A stretch of 64,000 bases of DNA from Thalassospiraceae bacterium LMO-SO8. Its GTDB lineage: Bacteria > Pseudomonadota > Alphaproteobacteria > Rhodospirillales > Casp-alpha2. The DNA lies in NCBI GenBank assembly GCA_031655335.1, contig CP134226.1, positions 2,498,001-2,562,000 on the forward strand, written 5' to 3'. A program made the translations under genes and the position numbers. Every line of letters begins with the position of its first letter. Position 1 is the stretch's first letter. The notes under the pieces were generated by a model. That model did not search any database, was not told where the DNA came from, and saw only the letters and a list, made by a program, of their open reading frames with translations. Positions 1 through 9,150 of this stretch are shown piece after piece.

Positions 1-1164
1 CAGCAGTCGCTGGTCAAGGTCATCGACCCGGCCCCGGCGCAACTGCCGGCGCCCGAGGCGGTCACCCGCGCTCTCGATGTCCTGAAGGCGGCCAAGAAGC
101 CGCTGATCATCCTGGGCAAGGGCGCCGCCTATTCCCAGGCCGACGACAAGATCCGCGAACTCGTCGAAAAATCCGGCATTCCCTACATCGCCATGAGCAT
201 GGCCAAGGGCCTGCTGCCGGACGATCATGACCTTTACGCGGGTGCCGCGCGCTCGCTGGTCCTGAAGGAATCGGACACGGTCATGCTGATCGGCGCCCGG
301 CTCAACTGGCTGCTCAGCCACGGCAAGGGCAAGCAGTGGGGCGACGCGCCGAAGAAATTCGTGCACATCGACATCGACCCCAAGGAAATGGATTCCAACG
401 TCGAGATCGCGGCCCCGATGGTCGGCGACATCGCGTCCTGCGTCGGGTTGCTGCTCGACGGCATGGGCGGCGACTGGAAGACCCCGCCGGCCGACTGGAT
501 CAACGCGGTCAAGGCCAAGCGTGACGCCAACGTCGAAAAGATGGCGCCCCGCCTGCAGAACAACAACGTGCCCATGGACTTCCACGGTGCGCTCGGCGTT
601 CTCAAACGCATCGTCGCCGCCAACCCGGACATGGTCCTGGTCAACGAAGGGGCCAACACCCTCGATTTCGCGCGCTCCATCATCGATATGTTCAAGCCGC
701 GCAAGCGCCTGGATGTCGGCACCTGGGGCGTCATGGGCATCGGCATGGGCCAGGCCATCGCGGCCGCGGTCGAAACCGGCGAACAGGTGCTTTGCATCGA
801 GGGTGACTCGGCGTTCGGCTTCTCCGGCATGGAGATCGAAACCATCTGCCGATACAACCTGCCGGTCTGCGTGGTGGTGTTCAACAACGGCGGCATCTAC
901 CGCGGCACCGACAAGAACCCGACGGGCGGTTCCGACGTGGCGCCGACCGTGTTCGTCAAGGATGCCCGCTACGACAAGATGATGGAGGCCTTCGGCGGCC
1001 TCGGCTTCTACGCGACGTCTCCGGACGAACTGAACCAGGCGGTGACCGAGGCCATCAAGGCCGGCCGGCCGGCGCTGGTCAACGCGGTCATCGACGAAAA
1101 CGCCGGCACCGAAAGCGGTCGCATCGGCAATCTGAACCCGCAGAGCGTCGTCGCGAAGAAGTAA
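1..1164 (+). CDS. oxc: Oxalyl-CoA decarboxylase, C-terminal part (5' end outside window)
   Basis: ThDP-dependent enzyme that converts oxalyl-CoA to formyl-CoA and CO2 in oxalate breakdown. The reading frame is open from base 1, so the N-terminal substrate-binding domain lies outside the window; about 387 residues are visible of a family length near 570. The central nucleotide-binding-like domain comes first. The C-terminal ThDP-binding domain follows, with the GDS...NN signature: GDSAFGFSGMEIE then VVVFNNGGIYRG. The next gene is formyl-CoA transferase, which fixes the assignment as oxalyl-CoA decarboxylase rather than acetolactate synthase. It heads an apparent oxc-frc-formyltransferase-fhs operon, with 41 bases to frc. 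Seen: ThDP motif and neighbours. Inferred: operon. Confidence 0.93.
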   Translation, partial: QQSLVKVIDPAPAQLPAPEAVTRALDVLKAAKKPLIILGKGAAYSQADDKIRELVEKSGIPYIAMSMAKGLLPDDHDLYAGAARSLVLKESDTVMLIGARLNWLLSHGKGKQWGDAPKKFVHIDIDPKEMDSNVEIAAPMVGDIASCVGLLLDGMGGDWKTPPADWINAVKAKRDANVEKMAPRLQNNNVPMDFHGALGVLKRIVAANPDMVLVNEGANTLDFARSIIDMFKPRKRLDVGTWGVMGIGMGQAIAAAVETGEQVLCIEGDSAFGFSGMEIETICRYNLPVCVVVFNNGGIYRGTDKNPTGGSDVAPTVFVKDARYDKMMEAFGGLGFYATSPDELNQAVTEAIKAGRPALVNAVIDENAGTESGRIGNLNPQSVVAKK

Positions 1165-1205
1165 CGCAGCTCTATCCGATCAAAACTGAATAACGGGAAC
1201 GAACA

Positions 1206-2450
1206 ATGAAAGCTCTCGAAGGCGTCAAAATTCTGGACATGACCCATGTGCAGTCGGGCCCCACCTGTACCCAGCTTCTCGCCTGGTTCGGGGCCGACGT
1301 GATCAAGGTGGAACGTCCGGGCGTCGGTGACGCAACCCGCAAGCAGTTGGTCGACGTGCCCGGCGCCGACTCGCTCTACTTCACCATGCTGAACCACAAC
1401 AAGCGCTCGGTGACGCTGAACACCAAGTCCGACGAGGGCAAGGCGATCTTCACCAAGCTGATCCAGCATTGCGACGTGATGGTCGAGAACTTCGCGCCCG
1501 GCGCGCTCGACCGCATGGGCTTTTCCTGGGAAAAGATCCAGGAAATCAACCCGCGCATGATCTATGCCTCGGTCAAGGGTTTCGGCCCCGGCCCATACGC
1601 CGAATGCAAGGTCTATGAGAACGTCGCGCAATGCGCCGGCGGCTCGGCCTCCACGACCGGCATGCTGGGCGATATCCCCATGGTTACCGGGGCGCAGATC
1701 GGCGACAGCGGCACGGGCCTGCACCTGGCCCTCGGCATCGTCACGGCGCTGTATCAGCGGACCCATTCCGGCAAGGGCCAGCGCGTCGAATGCGCCATGC
1801 AGGATTCGGTGTTGAACCTGTGCCGCGTGAAACTGCGCGACCAGCAGCGCCTGAAGGCCGGTCCGCTGACCGAGTATTCCCAGTTCGGCGAAGGCATCCC
1901 CTTCGGCGACGCGACGCCGCGCGCGGGCAACGATTCCGGCGGCGGCCAGCCGGGCCGCATCCTGAAGTGCAAGGGCTGGGAAACCGATCCCAACGCCTAT
2001 ACCTACTTCATCACCCAGGCTGCGGTGTGGGAGAAGATCTGCGACGTCATCGGCAAGCCGGAATGGAAAACGGAAGAGGATTTCGCCACGCCGAAGGCGC
2101 GGCTGCCGCATCTCAATCAGATTTTCGAGGCCATCGAGGCCTGGACCATGACCAAGACCAAGTTCGAGGTCATGGAAATCTGCAACCCGCTGGACATCCC
2201 CGTCGGCCCGATCCTGTCGATGAAGGAAATCGCCGAGGAACAGAGCCTGCGCGACACCGGCACGGTGGTCGAGGTCGACCATCCGGAACGCGGCGCCTAC
2301 CTCACGGTCGGCAACCCGATCAAGTTGTCCGATTGCCCGGCCGATGTGAAGCGCTCGCCGCTTCTGGGCGAGCACACGGACGAGATCCTGGCGGAAATCG
2401 GCCTGAATCCGGACGAAATCGAAGCTGCGAAATCCGGGGGCGCGGTCTAA
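1206..2450 (+). CDS. frc: Formyl-CoA:oxalate CoA-transferase
   Basis: Class III (CaiB/BaiF) CoA-transferase that moves CoA from formyl-CoA to oxalate, giving oxalyl-CoA and free formate. The 414 residues match the Oxalobacter-type enzyme along the whole length: start [19 protein letters not shown], a conserved [11 protein letters not shown] stretch near 137-147, and the catalytic aspartate in [10 protein letters not shown] (Asp167, equivalent to Asp169 of the characterised enzyme). The flexible glycine loop GGGQPG lies near 244-250. Family relatives (succinyl-CoA transferases, BbsEF types) cannot be excluded by motif alone, but the upstream oxalyl-CoA decarboxylase supports oxalate. ATG start preceded by a purine-rich stretch (ACGGGAACGAACA). 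Confidence 0.93.
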   Translation: MKALEGVKILDMTHVQSGPTCTQLLAWFGADVIKVERPGVGDATRKQLVDVPGADSLYFTMLNHNKRSVTLNTKSDEGKAIFTKLIQHCDVMVENFAPGALDRMGFSWEKIQEINPRMIYASVKGFGPGPYAECKVYENVAQCAGGSASTTGMLGDIPMVTGAQIGDSGTGLHLALGIVTALYQRTHSGKGQRVECAMQDSVLNLCRVKLRDQQRLKAGPLTEYSQFGEGIPFGDATPRAGNDSGGGQPGRILKCKGWETDPNAYTYFITQAAVWEKICDVIGKPEWKTEEDFATPKARLPHLNQIFEAIEAWTMTKTKFEVMEICNPLDIPVGPILSMKEIAEEQSLRDTGTVVEVDHPERGAYLTVGNPIKLSDCPADVKRSPLLGEHTDEILAEIGLNPDEIEAAKSGGAV

Positions 2451-2497
2451 CCGCCCCCGTTCCAGCGAACCAAAAATATCCCCAAGGGAGGACCCTC

Positions 2498-3421
2498 ATG
2501 CGATTGATCCTTAACGGCCAGCAGGCCTTCGGCAAGGCCACGTTGGAAGCGATCCTGGAAAAGGGCGAAGACGAAATCGTCGGCGTGTTCTGTGCGCCGG
2601 ACAAGGAAGGCAAGCCCGCGGACCCGGTGAAGGAATTCGCCCTGGAAAAGGGTCTGCCGCTGTTCCAGCCGCCCAACTACACGGACAAGGAAGTGCTGGA
2701 CCACATGAGGTCCCTGAAGGCCGACCTGATGGTCATGGCCTACATGATCATCTTCGTGCCGGAAGAAGCCCGCGACATCCCGACCCACGGGTCGATCTGC
2801 TTTCATCCGTCCCTGCTGCCCAAGCATCGCGGCCCGTCGTCCATCAACTGGCCGATCATCGGTGGTGCCACGGAAACGGGGATCACCATCTTCTGGCCCG
2901 ACGACGGCCTGGACGAAGGCTTCATCCTGCATCAGGACAAGGTCGCGATCGGCCCCGACGATACGCTGGGCGATATCTACTTCGGCAAGATCTTCGACCG
3001 CGGCGTGGCGATGATGCTGGAAGCCATCGACATGGTGAAAGCCGGCAACCCGCCGAAAATCCCCCAGAACGAAGACGAAGCGACTTACGAATCCTGGTGC
3101 CGCAAGAAGGACATGCAGATCGATTGGTCGAAGCCCGTTGCCGAGGTCTACAACCAGATCCGCGGCTGCAACCCCCAGCCGGGTGCCTGGACCACCATCG
3201 ACGGCAACGAACTGTCGATCTTTGATTCCCGCAAGGTCGACGGCGACACCGGCGGCAAGCCGGGTGAGGTCGTCGGCATCGAAGACGATCACATCCTGGT
3301 CGCGGCCCCCGGCGGCGCCGTCAAGGTGATGCGCCTGCGCCCCCACGACGACAAGAAGATCACCGCAGCTGAATACGTGGCCAAAGTCGGCCTGCAAAAA
3401 GGGAAGGTGCTGGGCGCCTGA
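2498..3421 (+). CDS. Stand-alone 10-formyl-THF hydrolase/formyltransferase-domain protein
   Basis: A 307-residue protein of the formyltransferase fold (Fmt/PurU/ArnA family). It most resembles the N-terminal hydrolase domain of 10-formyltetrahydrofolate dehydrogenase (ALDH1L1), not classical Met-tRNA formyltransferase. Shared signatures are VVGVF/APDK near 28-36, [16 protein letters not shown] (103-118) and [11 protein letters not shown] (131-141). The catalytic pair His103 and Asp139 corresponds to His106 and Asp142 of the mammalian enzyme. The C-terminal Fmt_C-like part follows from about 205. No aldehyde dehydrogenase domain is fused. It starts after AAGGGAGGACCCTC, 47 bases past frc and 74 before fhs. 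Probable role: move formyl units to or from THF. Whether it uses formyl-CoA, hydrolyses 10-formyl-THF, or does both is not decidable from sequence. Confidence 0.8.
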   Translation: MRLILNGQQAFGKATLEAILEKGEDEIVGVFCAPDKEGKPADPVKEFALEKGLPLFQPPNYTDKEVLDHMRSLKADLMVMAYMIIFVPEEARDIPTHGSICFHPSLLPKHRGPSSINWPIIGGATETGITIFWPDDGLDEGFILHQDKVAIGPDDTLGDIYFGKIFDRGVAMMLEAIDMVKAGNPPKIPQNEDEATYESWCRKKDMQIDWSKPVAEVYNQIRGCNPQPGAWTTIDGNELSIFDSRKVDGDTGGKPGEVVGIEDDHILVAAPGGAVKVMRLRPHDDKKITAAEYVAKVGLQKGKVLGA

Positions 3422-3495
3422 TCGGCGGCCGCCATCGACCCAGAGGAAACAACCCAGGCTCCAGAGATCCCGAAAGAGGGACGCGAGAGGAAACC

Positions 3496-5169
3496 ATGCC
3501 CAAAAGTGATATCGAAATCGCCCGCGAAGCCACCATGAAGCCGATCGCCGATGTCGGCGCCGAGAAGCTGGGCATTCCCGGCGACGCGCTTCTGCAGTAC
3601 GGCCCGCACAAGGCCAAGGTCGACATGAACTACCTGAAGTCGTTGGAAGGAAACCCCGACGGCAAGCTGATCCTGGTCACCGCCGTGACCCCGACCCCCG
3701 CCGGCGAAGGCAAGACCACGACCACCGTGGGCCTGGGCGACGGTCTGAACAAGATCGGCAAGAAGGCCATGATCTGCATCCGCGAACCTTCCCTCGGCCC
3801 CTGCTTCGGCATGAAGGGCGGGGCCGCCGGCGGCGGCTATGCCCAGGTCGTGCCGATGGAAGACATCAACCTGCATTTCACCGGCGACTTCCACGCCATC
3901 GGCATCGCCCACAACCTGCTGGCGGCGCTGATCGACAACCACATCTACTGGGGCCTGGAGCCGGCCATCGACAGCCGCCGCGTCGCCTTCAAGCGCGTGG
4001 TGGACATGAACGACCGGGCGCTGCGTCAGATCACCAACTCGCTCGGCGGCGTCGCCAACGGCTTCCCCCGGGAAGACGGCTTCGACATCGTCGTGGCGTC
4101 GGAAATCATGGCGATCTTCTGCCTGGCCACCAGCCTGCAGGATTTGACGGAGCGGATCGGTAACATCGTGATCGGCCAGAACCGCAACCGCGAGCCGATC
4201 TACGCCCGCGACGTCAAGGGCCCGGGCCCGATGTCCGTGCTGCTCAAGGAAGCCATCGCGCCGAACCTGGTGCAGACGCTGGAAAACAACCCGGCCTTCA
4301 TCCACGGCGGTCCGTTCGCCAACATCGCGCATGGCTGCAACTCGGTCATCGCGACCAAGTCGGCGCTCAAGCTTGCCGACTACGTCGTGACGGAGGCCGG
4401 CTTCGGCGCCGACCTGGGCGCCGAGAAGTTCTTCGACATCAAGTGCCGCAAGGCGGGCCTCAAGCCGGCGGCGGCGGTCATCGTCGCCACCGTGCGCGCG
4501 CTGAAGATGCATGGCGGGGTGGCCAAGGCCGACCTGGGCACGGAGAACGTGGACGCGGTCAAGAAGGGTTGCGACAACCTGGTCCGCCACATCCGCAACA
4601 CCAAGCAGTTCGGTGTGCCGGTGACCGTTTCCATCAACAACTTCATCACCGACACGGATGCCGAACTTCAGGCCGTGAAGGCGGCGGCCGAAGCCGAAGG
4701 CGTGAAAGCCTTCATCGCCACCCATTGGGCGGACGGCGGTGCCGGCACGGAAGACCTGGCCAAGCATGTTGTCGAACTCGCCGATTCCGGCGTCGCCGAC
4801 TTCAAGCCGCTGTACCCGGACGACATGCCGCTGCGCGACAAGGTCGAAACCATCGTCAAGAAGATCTACGGCGGCGACGGCATCACCTGCGACGGCGCGA
4901 TCGAAAAGCAGTTCGCCGATTTGCAGAAAAACTATGGGCATTTCCCGGTCTGCATGGCGAAAACGCAGTACAGCTTCTCGACCGATCCGGACGCCAAGGG
5001 CGCGCCGACGGGCTTCACCGTGCCGATCCGCGAACTGCGGTTGTCGGCGGGGGCGGAATTCATCGTCGCCGTGACCGGCGCCATCATGACGATGCCGGGT
5101 CTGCCCAAGGTGCCGTCGGCGAACAACATCTATCTCAACGACCAAGGTCAAATCGAGGGTCTGTTCTAG
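3496..5169 (+). CDS. fhs: Formate-tetrahydrofolate ligase
   Basis: ATP-dependent synthesis of 10-formyl-THF from formate and THF. 557 residues is the normal length. The P-loop [19 protein letters not shown] lies near 64-82, followed by [19 protein letters not shown] and the downstream family stretch [19 protein letters not shown]. Cytosolic. SD-like GAGAGGAAACC directly precedes the ATG. Placed after oxc, frc and a formyltransferase-domain gene, it would capture formate released by Frc and feed it to folate C1 metabolism. Many alphaproteobacteria use FolD/PurU routes instead, so its placement here points to oxalate or formate assimilation. Confidence 0.96.
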   Translation: MPKSDIEIAREATMKPIADVGAEKLGIPGDALLQYGPHKAKVDMNYLKSLEGNPDGKLILVTAVTPTPAGEGKTTTTVGLGDGLNKIGKKAMICIREPSLGPCFGMKGGAAGGGYAQVVPMEDINLHFTGDFHAIGIAHNLLAALIDNHIYWGLEPAIDSRRVAFKRVVDMNDRALRQITNSLGGVANGFPREDGFDIVVASEIMAIFCLATSLQDLTERIGNIVIGQNRNREPIYARDVKGPGPMSVLLKEAIAPNLVQTLENNPAFIHGGPFANIAHGCNSVIATKSALKLADYVVTEAGFGADLGAEKFFDIKCRKAGLKPAAAVIVATVRALKMHGGVAKADLGTENVDAVKKGCDNLVRHIRNTKQFGVPVTVSINNFITDTDAELQAVKAAAEAEGVKAFIATHWADGGAGTEDLAKHVVELADSGVADFKPLYPDDMPLRDKVETIVKKIYGGDGITCDGAIEKQFADLQKNYGHFPVCMAKTQYSFSTDPDAKGAPTGFTVPIRELRLSAGAEFIVAVTGAIMTMPGLPKVPSANNIYLNDQGQIEGLF

Positions 5170-5199
5170 ACGCTAGAGTGATCTGACCAATTCCGGCAG

Positions 5200-5220
5200 C
5201 CCCGGCCGTTTTGGCCGGGG
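5200..5220. other. Perfect 8-bp stem-loop after fhs
   Basis: CCCCGGCC (5200-5207), loop GTTTT, GGCCGGGG (5213-5220). It lies between fhs and the universal stress protein gene. No U-tract follows, so it may be a 3'-end stabilising hairpin or a weak or Rho-assisted terminator rather than an intrinsic terminator. Confidence 0.5.
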
Positions 5221-5247
5221 CGGTCCGGCCATAAGGGGAGGACGACC

Positions 5248-6102
5248 ATGAGCATCCGAAATATTCTTGTTCCCGTGCGTGGTGATGGTAAGGGCGAACT
5301 GGTCCTGAACGCCGCAGTGGCGCTTGCGAAGAAATTCGATGCCCATATCGACGTCGTCCATGCCCGAATGGGTTCTCAAGACATGTTGGCCTACGGCGCG
5401 ACCTTGGCCGGCGTGCGTGATGTGGTGAACGAAATCGCGGAAACCCATGCGGCCGAGGAAGAGGCCCGGGTCAAAAAGCTGTACGTGGATTATTGCGAAC
5501 GCCACGGCATCGCCGACATCACCGAGCCACGCAATGGCGCAAAGGGCGTATCCGCCTCGTGGCACGAGGAAAAGGGCCGCCAGGCCAACGTCGTCGCCCG
5601 CCGCGGCCGTCTGACCGATGTGATCTTCGTCGCCCAGCCCGATGGACAGTTGGGCATCAACACCTTCGAAGCGGCCCTCATGGAAACCGGCAAGCCCGTG
5701 ATCTGCGTCCCGCCCCGGGACATCAAGGAGATCGGCCGGAACATCGCCATCGCCTGGAACGGCAGCGCCGAGATCGCGGCCGCCGTCACGTCGTCCCGGC
5801 CGATCGTCGAAGGGGCGGAAAAACTGCTGATCCTGTCGGCGCCGGAGACTCATGGCGATGAACTTCCCGCGTCGGACCTTGCCGAATACCTGCGTTGGCA
5901 TGGCAAGAAAAGCGAGACCCGAATTCTCGATTGCGACCCGCACGAGGTCGGCCAGACGCTACTGAAGGCTTGCGCCGACAACGGCATCGATCTGTTGCTG
6001 ATGGGTGGCTATGCCCATGCCCGCCGCCACGACTTTAAAATCGGCGGCGTTACCCAATACGTGGTCGAAAAGGCCGAAATTCCGGTTCTCTTCCACCACT
6101 AA
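5248..6102 (+). CDS. Universal stress protein, tandem-domain UspA family
   Basis: 284 residues carrying two Usp folds. The first (about 1-150) begins MSIRNILVPVRGDGKGE and lacks an obvious nucleotide-binding glycine motif. The second (about 160-284) ends in the family pattern LLLMGGYAHARRHDFKIGG followed by a hydrophobic strand IPVLF. Usp proteins are cytosolic stress or nucleotide-binding proteins; no specific partner can be named. SD AAGGGGAGG sits 7 bases before ATG. It is separated from fhs by 78 bases and a stem-loop, so it may have its own promoter. Confidence 0.85.
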   Translation: MSIRNILVPVRGDGKGELVLNAAVALAKKFDAHIDVVHARMGSQDMLAYGATLAGVRDVVNEIAETHAAEEEARVKKLYVDYCERHGIADITEPRNGAKGVSASWHEEKGRQANVVARRGRLTDVIFVAQPDGQLGINTFEAALMETGKPVICVPPRDIKEIGRNIAIAWNGSAEIAAAVTSSRPIVEGAEKLLILSAPETHGDELPASDLAEYLRWHGKKSETRILDCDPHEVGQTLLKACADNGIDLLLMGGYAHARRHDFKIGGVTQYVVEKAEIPVLFHH

Positions 6103-6232
6103 ATTCCGATCCGGCGGCATTTTTCCCCGCCATTTCCACGATCAGGAATAATCCCCGCTTTCGCTGCACTGCGTCATCGCGTTCTGTTGCCATGCGCGGC
6201 GCGGCCTGTTTAATGTCGCCCCCCGTTGAAAC

Positions 6233-6244
6233 GTATACAATCCG
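6233..6244 (-). promoter_or_regulatory. Candidate operator CGGATTGTATAC (copy 1)
   Basis: On the - strand this reads CGGATTGTATAC, identical over 12 bases to the site at 22659-22670. The core GTATAC is self-complementary and fits the N(y)GT-N(x)-AC-N(y) form used by GntR-family repressors. It lies 60 bases upstream of the FAH-family hydrolase start. Regulator unknown; shared-site status is inference from two intergenic copies. Confidence 0.35.
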
Positions 6245-6303
6245 TCAGCAATCGGGGCGGCCCAGGCCGCGACATAAGCAGCAATTCGTGGGGAAACAGA
6301 AGA

Positions 6304-7077
6304 ATGACTTTGTGGATCAGGTACGCACGCCAGGGTGCGGAAGGTTTCGGCACGCTCGACGGCGATGTCATCAGCGTGCATTCCGGAGACATGTTCCAAG
6401 GTGCGAAGGCGACCGGCGAGACCGTTAATCTGGCGGACGTCACGGTTTTGGCGCCGGTGCGGCCGGGCAAGATCGTCGCCCTTTGGAACAACTACAACAC
6501 CATGCGCGAGAAAATGAACGGCGTGCGCCCGGAAGAACCGCTGTGGTTCATCAAGACCAACAATTCGGTCATCGGCACGGGTGCGGCCATCGAACGGCCC
6601 GCCAGCTATGACGGCAAGGTCGTTTACGAAGGCGAACTGGGCATCGTCATCGGCCGCCGTGCCAAGAACGTGTCGGAAGCGGACGCGCTCGGCTACGTGT
6701 TCGGCTATACCTGCGTCAACGACGTCACGGCCATCGACATCCTGAAGCGGGACGAAACCTTCGCCCAATGGACCCGTTGCAAGAGCTTCGACACCTTCGG
6801 CCCGATGGGGCCGGTCGTCGCCACGGGTCTGGACCCGATGAAGCTGACCGTGAAGACGATCCTCAACGGTGCTGAACGGCAGAACTATCCGGTTTCGGAC
6901 ATGCTGCGCACACCGGCCAAGTTGATCAGTGAAATTTCCCACGATGTGACGCTGGAGCCGGGTGACGTCATCGCCTGCGGCACCAATGTCGGCGTCGGCA
7001 CCATGAAGGAGCCGTCCAACACGGTGGAGATTGTCATTGATGGAATCGGCACGCTAAGCAACACTTTCGATAACTAG
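6304..7077 (+). CDS. Fumarylacetoacetate hydrolase family protein
   Basis: 257 residues of the FAH superfamily, metal-dependent hydrolases and decarboxylases of 2-keto acids such as acylpyruvases and 2-hydroxyhepta-2,4-diene-1,7-dioate isomerases. The metal-binding block is visible: YEGELGIVIGRRAKNVSE, then YTCVNDVTAIDI, and the substrate-side FAQWTRCKSFDTFGPMGP. The C-terminal GDVIACGTNVGVG is typical. ATG chosen at MTLWIRYARQG because it fits the family N-terminus and has GGGGAAACAGAAG upstream; an in-frame start 78 bases earlier would add an atypical basic tail. It is followed by a PanE-like gene 110 bases away. Substrate unknown. Confidence 0.88.
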   Translation: MTLWIRYARQGAEGFGTLDGDVISVHSGDMFQGAKATGETVNLADVTVLAPVRPGKIVALWNNYNTMREKMNGVRPEEPLWFIKTNNSVIGTGAAIERPASYDGKVVYEGELGIVIGRRAKNVSEADALGYVFGYTCVNDVTAIDILKRDETFAQWTRCKSFDTFGPMGPVVATGLDPMKLTVKTILNGAERQNYPVSDMLRTPAKLISEISHDVTLEPGDVIACGTNVGVGTMKEPSNTVEIVIDGIGTLSNTFDN

Positions 7078-7187
7078 ACCACCAGCACCGGACGGGTCCG
7101 CTTCGCAACCGGATCCGACGCAGGGAACACCGTGCGGGCGCGTGACGTGCCCGCCGCAGGGAAACAGAGAAAAGCAGGGAGAACATC

Positions 7188-8207
7188 ATGCGAGTATGCG
7201 TGATCGGCGCCGGCGCCATCGGCGGCCTCATGGGCGCCAAACTGGCCTTGGCCGGAAACGACGTCAGTGTCATCGATATGGGACCGCACCTTCAGGCGAT
7301 CCGTCAGAACGGGTTGAAACTGATCTGGGAAGACGGATCGGAACATGTCGCCCAGGTGAAGGCGTTTGAAAAATGCGCCGATGCGGGTGAACAGGACCTG
7401 GTCATCCTGGGGCTCAAGGCCCACTATCTGGAACTGGTGGCCAAGGACATGGGTGCGCTCATGGGTCCCAACACCATGATCATGACCGTGCAGAACGGCA
7501 TTCCGTGGTGGTATTTCCACAACCACGGCGGCCCGCACAACGGCAAGCAGCTGGAAAGTCTGGACCCCGACGGCGTGTTGACCAAGCACATCGACGGTGA
7601 CCGTATCATCGGCTGTGTCGTCTATCCTGCCGCCGCCGTGACCGAGCCGGGCGTCATCAAGCACGTCGAAGGCGACCGCTTCCCCATCGGCGAGTTGGAC
7701 GGATCGATCAGCCCGCGGGTGGAAGGCCTGAAAGAGCTGCTCGAAGGAGCCGGATTCCGTTCCCGCGTGCTCGAGGACATCCGCTCGGAAATCTGGCTCA
7801 AGGCCTGGGGCAACCTCAGCTTCAATCCTATCAGCGCGCTGACCCACGCGACCCTGGTCGACATCTGCCAGTTCCCGGAAACCCGGCTTCTGGCCCAGAA
7901 GATGATGGAGGAAGCCCAGATCGTCGCGGAAAAGCTCGGCATTACCTTCCGCCACACCATCGAAAAACGCATCGACGGGGCCGAAAGCGTCGGCGCCCAC
8001 AAGACCTCCATGTTGCAGGATGTCGAGGCGGGCCGCTCGCTCGAAACCGAAGCCCTGATCGGCGCCGTCCTGGAACTGGCCAAGCTGACGGAAACACCTT
8101 GTCCGCATACCTTCGCGGTCTATTCCTGCGTCAAGCTGCTGAACAAGGTGATGGTCACCCAGCACGCGGGCGTCATCGTGCAGACCGCGAACCAGGCGGC
8201 CGAATAA
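7188..8207 (+). CDS. 2-dehydropantoate 2-reductase family protein (PanE/ApbA-like)
   Basis: 339 residues. N-terminal Rossmann NADP-binding domain with VIGAGAIGGLMGAKLA near residues 4-19. C-terminal ApbA_C helical domain with the catalytic-lysine region EIWLKAWGNLSFNPISALT near 198-216. The reaction of the family is NADPH reduction of ketopantoate to pantoate, but many paralogues act on other 2-keto acids. Position next to an FAH-family hydrolase rather than panB/panC suggests a catabolic paralogue. SD GCAGGGAGAACATC. No panE symbol is given because the biosynthetic role is not shown. Confidence 0.82.
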   Translation: MRVCVIGAGAIGGLMGAKLALAGNDVSVIDMGPHLQAIRQNGLKLIWEDGSEHVAQVKAFEKCADAGEQDLVILGLKAHYLELVAKDMGALMGPNTMIMTVQNGIPWWYFHNHGGPHNGKQLESLDPDGVLTKHIDGDRIIGCVVYPAAAVTEPGVIKHVEGDRFPIGELDGSISPRVEGLKELLEGAGFRSRVLEDIRSEIWLKAWGNLSFNPISALTHATLVDICQFPETRLLAQKMMEEAQIVAEKLGITFRHTIEKRIDGAESVGAHKTSMLQDVEAGRSLETEALIGAVLELAKLTETPCPHTFAVYSCVKLLNKVMVTQHAGVIVQTANQAAE

Positions 8208-8237
8208 GCGCGAATCGCGGGGGAACACGATCTGGAA

Positions 8238-8265
8238 TTGCGTGAACCCCGGGCTGCTCTATAAT
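8238..8265 (+). promoter_or_regulatory. Sigma-70 promoter for the FNR-type regulator
   Basis: -35 TTGCGT (8238-8243), 16-bp spacer, perfect -10 TATAAT (8260-8265). Expected transcription start is near 8272, giving a leader of roughly 50 bases that begins inside the stem-loop at 8271-8302. No complete FNR box was seen around it. Confidence 0.6.
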
Positions 8266-8270
8266 ACACT

Positions 8271-8302
8271 CCGGCGGGGGGAAATGGGTTTGTCCCCGCC
8301 GG
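8271..8302 (+). other. Stem-loop at the 5' end of the FNR-type regulator mRNA
   Basis: CCGGCGGGG (8271-8279) pairs perfectly with CCCCGCCGG (8294-8302) over 9 bp, 14-nt loop. It starts where transcription from the TATAAT promoter should begin, and ends about 20 bases before the ATG, leaving the GGGTAAGG ribosome site free. It could protect the 5' end of the mRNA or be an operator in the DNA. Confidence 0.55.
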
Positions 8303-8324
8303 AAGCAGCCTTGGGTAAGGATCA

Positions 8325-9077
8325 ATGGCATTAGTTAGCGCCAAGGTAGTCGGCCTGTGTGACGCCGCCCGGGAACACGACCATCTGCCGCAGGAGTGCG
8401 CCAGTTGCGTCGCCCGCCATTTGGCCATGTGTGCCGGTCTGAAGACGGATGAACTTTCCCATCTCGCGCAACACGTAAGCCGCCGCAAGCTGGCGGCCGG
8501 TCAGACCCTGTTCCGGGAAGCCGACCCGGCGGGCGATGTTTTTACCGTCACCTCGGGCCTGTTCAAGCAATACAAGCTTCTCGCCGACGGACGCTGCCAG
8601 GTCACCGGGTTCTACTTCTCGGGCGACCTGATCGGTCTGCCCGACAGCCTCGATTATCCCGTCACGGCCGAGGCCCTGACGGCGGCGACCGTCTGCGCCT
8701 TTCCGCGCGCGCGCATCGTGGAACTGGTCGACCGCTATCCGTCGCTGGCCAAGGCGGTGATCCTGAAACTGCAGGGCGAAATCACCACCGCCCAGGGGCA
8801 GATGCTGTCGCTCGGCCGTCTGACCGCCGAGGAACGCATCGCGGTCTTCCTGCTGACTCTGATGGACAAGGCCCACGATTGCGTCAACGACGACGGGTCG
8901 CTGCGCCTGAACATGCGCCGCGCCGATATCGCCGACTATCTGGGTCTGACCGTGGAAACGGTCAGCCGGTCGTTCACCAAGCTGCGCAACGCCGGGGTGA
9001 TCGGCGCAGAGCGGGGCGGGGCGGTCGAAATCCTGTCCCGTGACGGGCTGGAAGACATCGCCCAGGGGCCGGGATAA
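8325..9077 (+). CDS. Crp/Fnr-family oxygen-responsive regulator, FnrL/FnrN type
   Basis: 250 residues. N-terminal cysteine cluster Cys25-x2-Cys28-x7-Cys36 plus Cys124, the four positions expected to ligate the oxygen-labile [4Fe-4S] cluster of FNR; Cys12 is extra. Cyclic-nucleotide-like beta-roll about 40-150, dimerisation helix about 150-180. Helix-turn-helix DIADYLGLTVETVSRSFTKL near 207-226 has the E-x2-S-R recognition pattern of E. coli FNR, so it should read TTGAT-N4-ATCAA sites. It is transcribed from its own promoter with a stem-loop leader. Likely controls the aerobic-to-microaerobic switch. Paralogues such as FixK lack the N-terminal cysteines. Confidence 0.9.
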   Translation: MALVSAKVVGLCDAAREHDHLPQECASCVARHLAMCAGLKTDELSHLAQHVSRRKLAAGQTLFREADPAGDVFTVTSGLFKQYKLLADGRCQVTGFYFSGDLIGLPDSLDYPVTAEALTAATVCAFPRARIVELVDRYPSLAKAVILKLQGEITTAQGQMLSLGRLTAEERIAVFLLTLMDKAHDCVNDDGSLRLNMRRADIADYLGLTVETVSRSFTKLRNAGVIGAERGGAVEILSRDGLEDIAQGPG

Positions 9078-9150
9078 ACCGTCCACCGGACTTGCGGGCA
9101 TGGTGGTTGCCGGCCATATGTGAAGGACCATCGCCCGCGGAGATATTGCC

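Noticed and set aside
1631-2497. 5' extension of the formyltransferase-domain gene inside frc
   Set aside because: Out of frame with frc and of shadow composition; the ATG at 2498 has a good SD and starts with the family motif.
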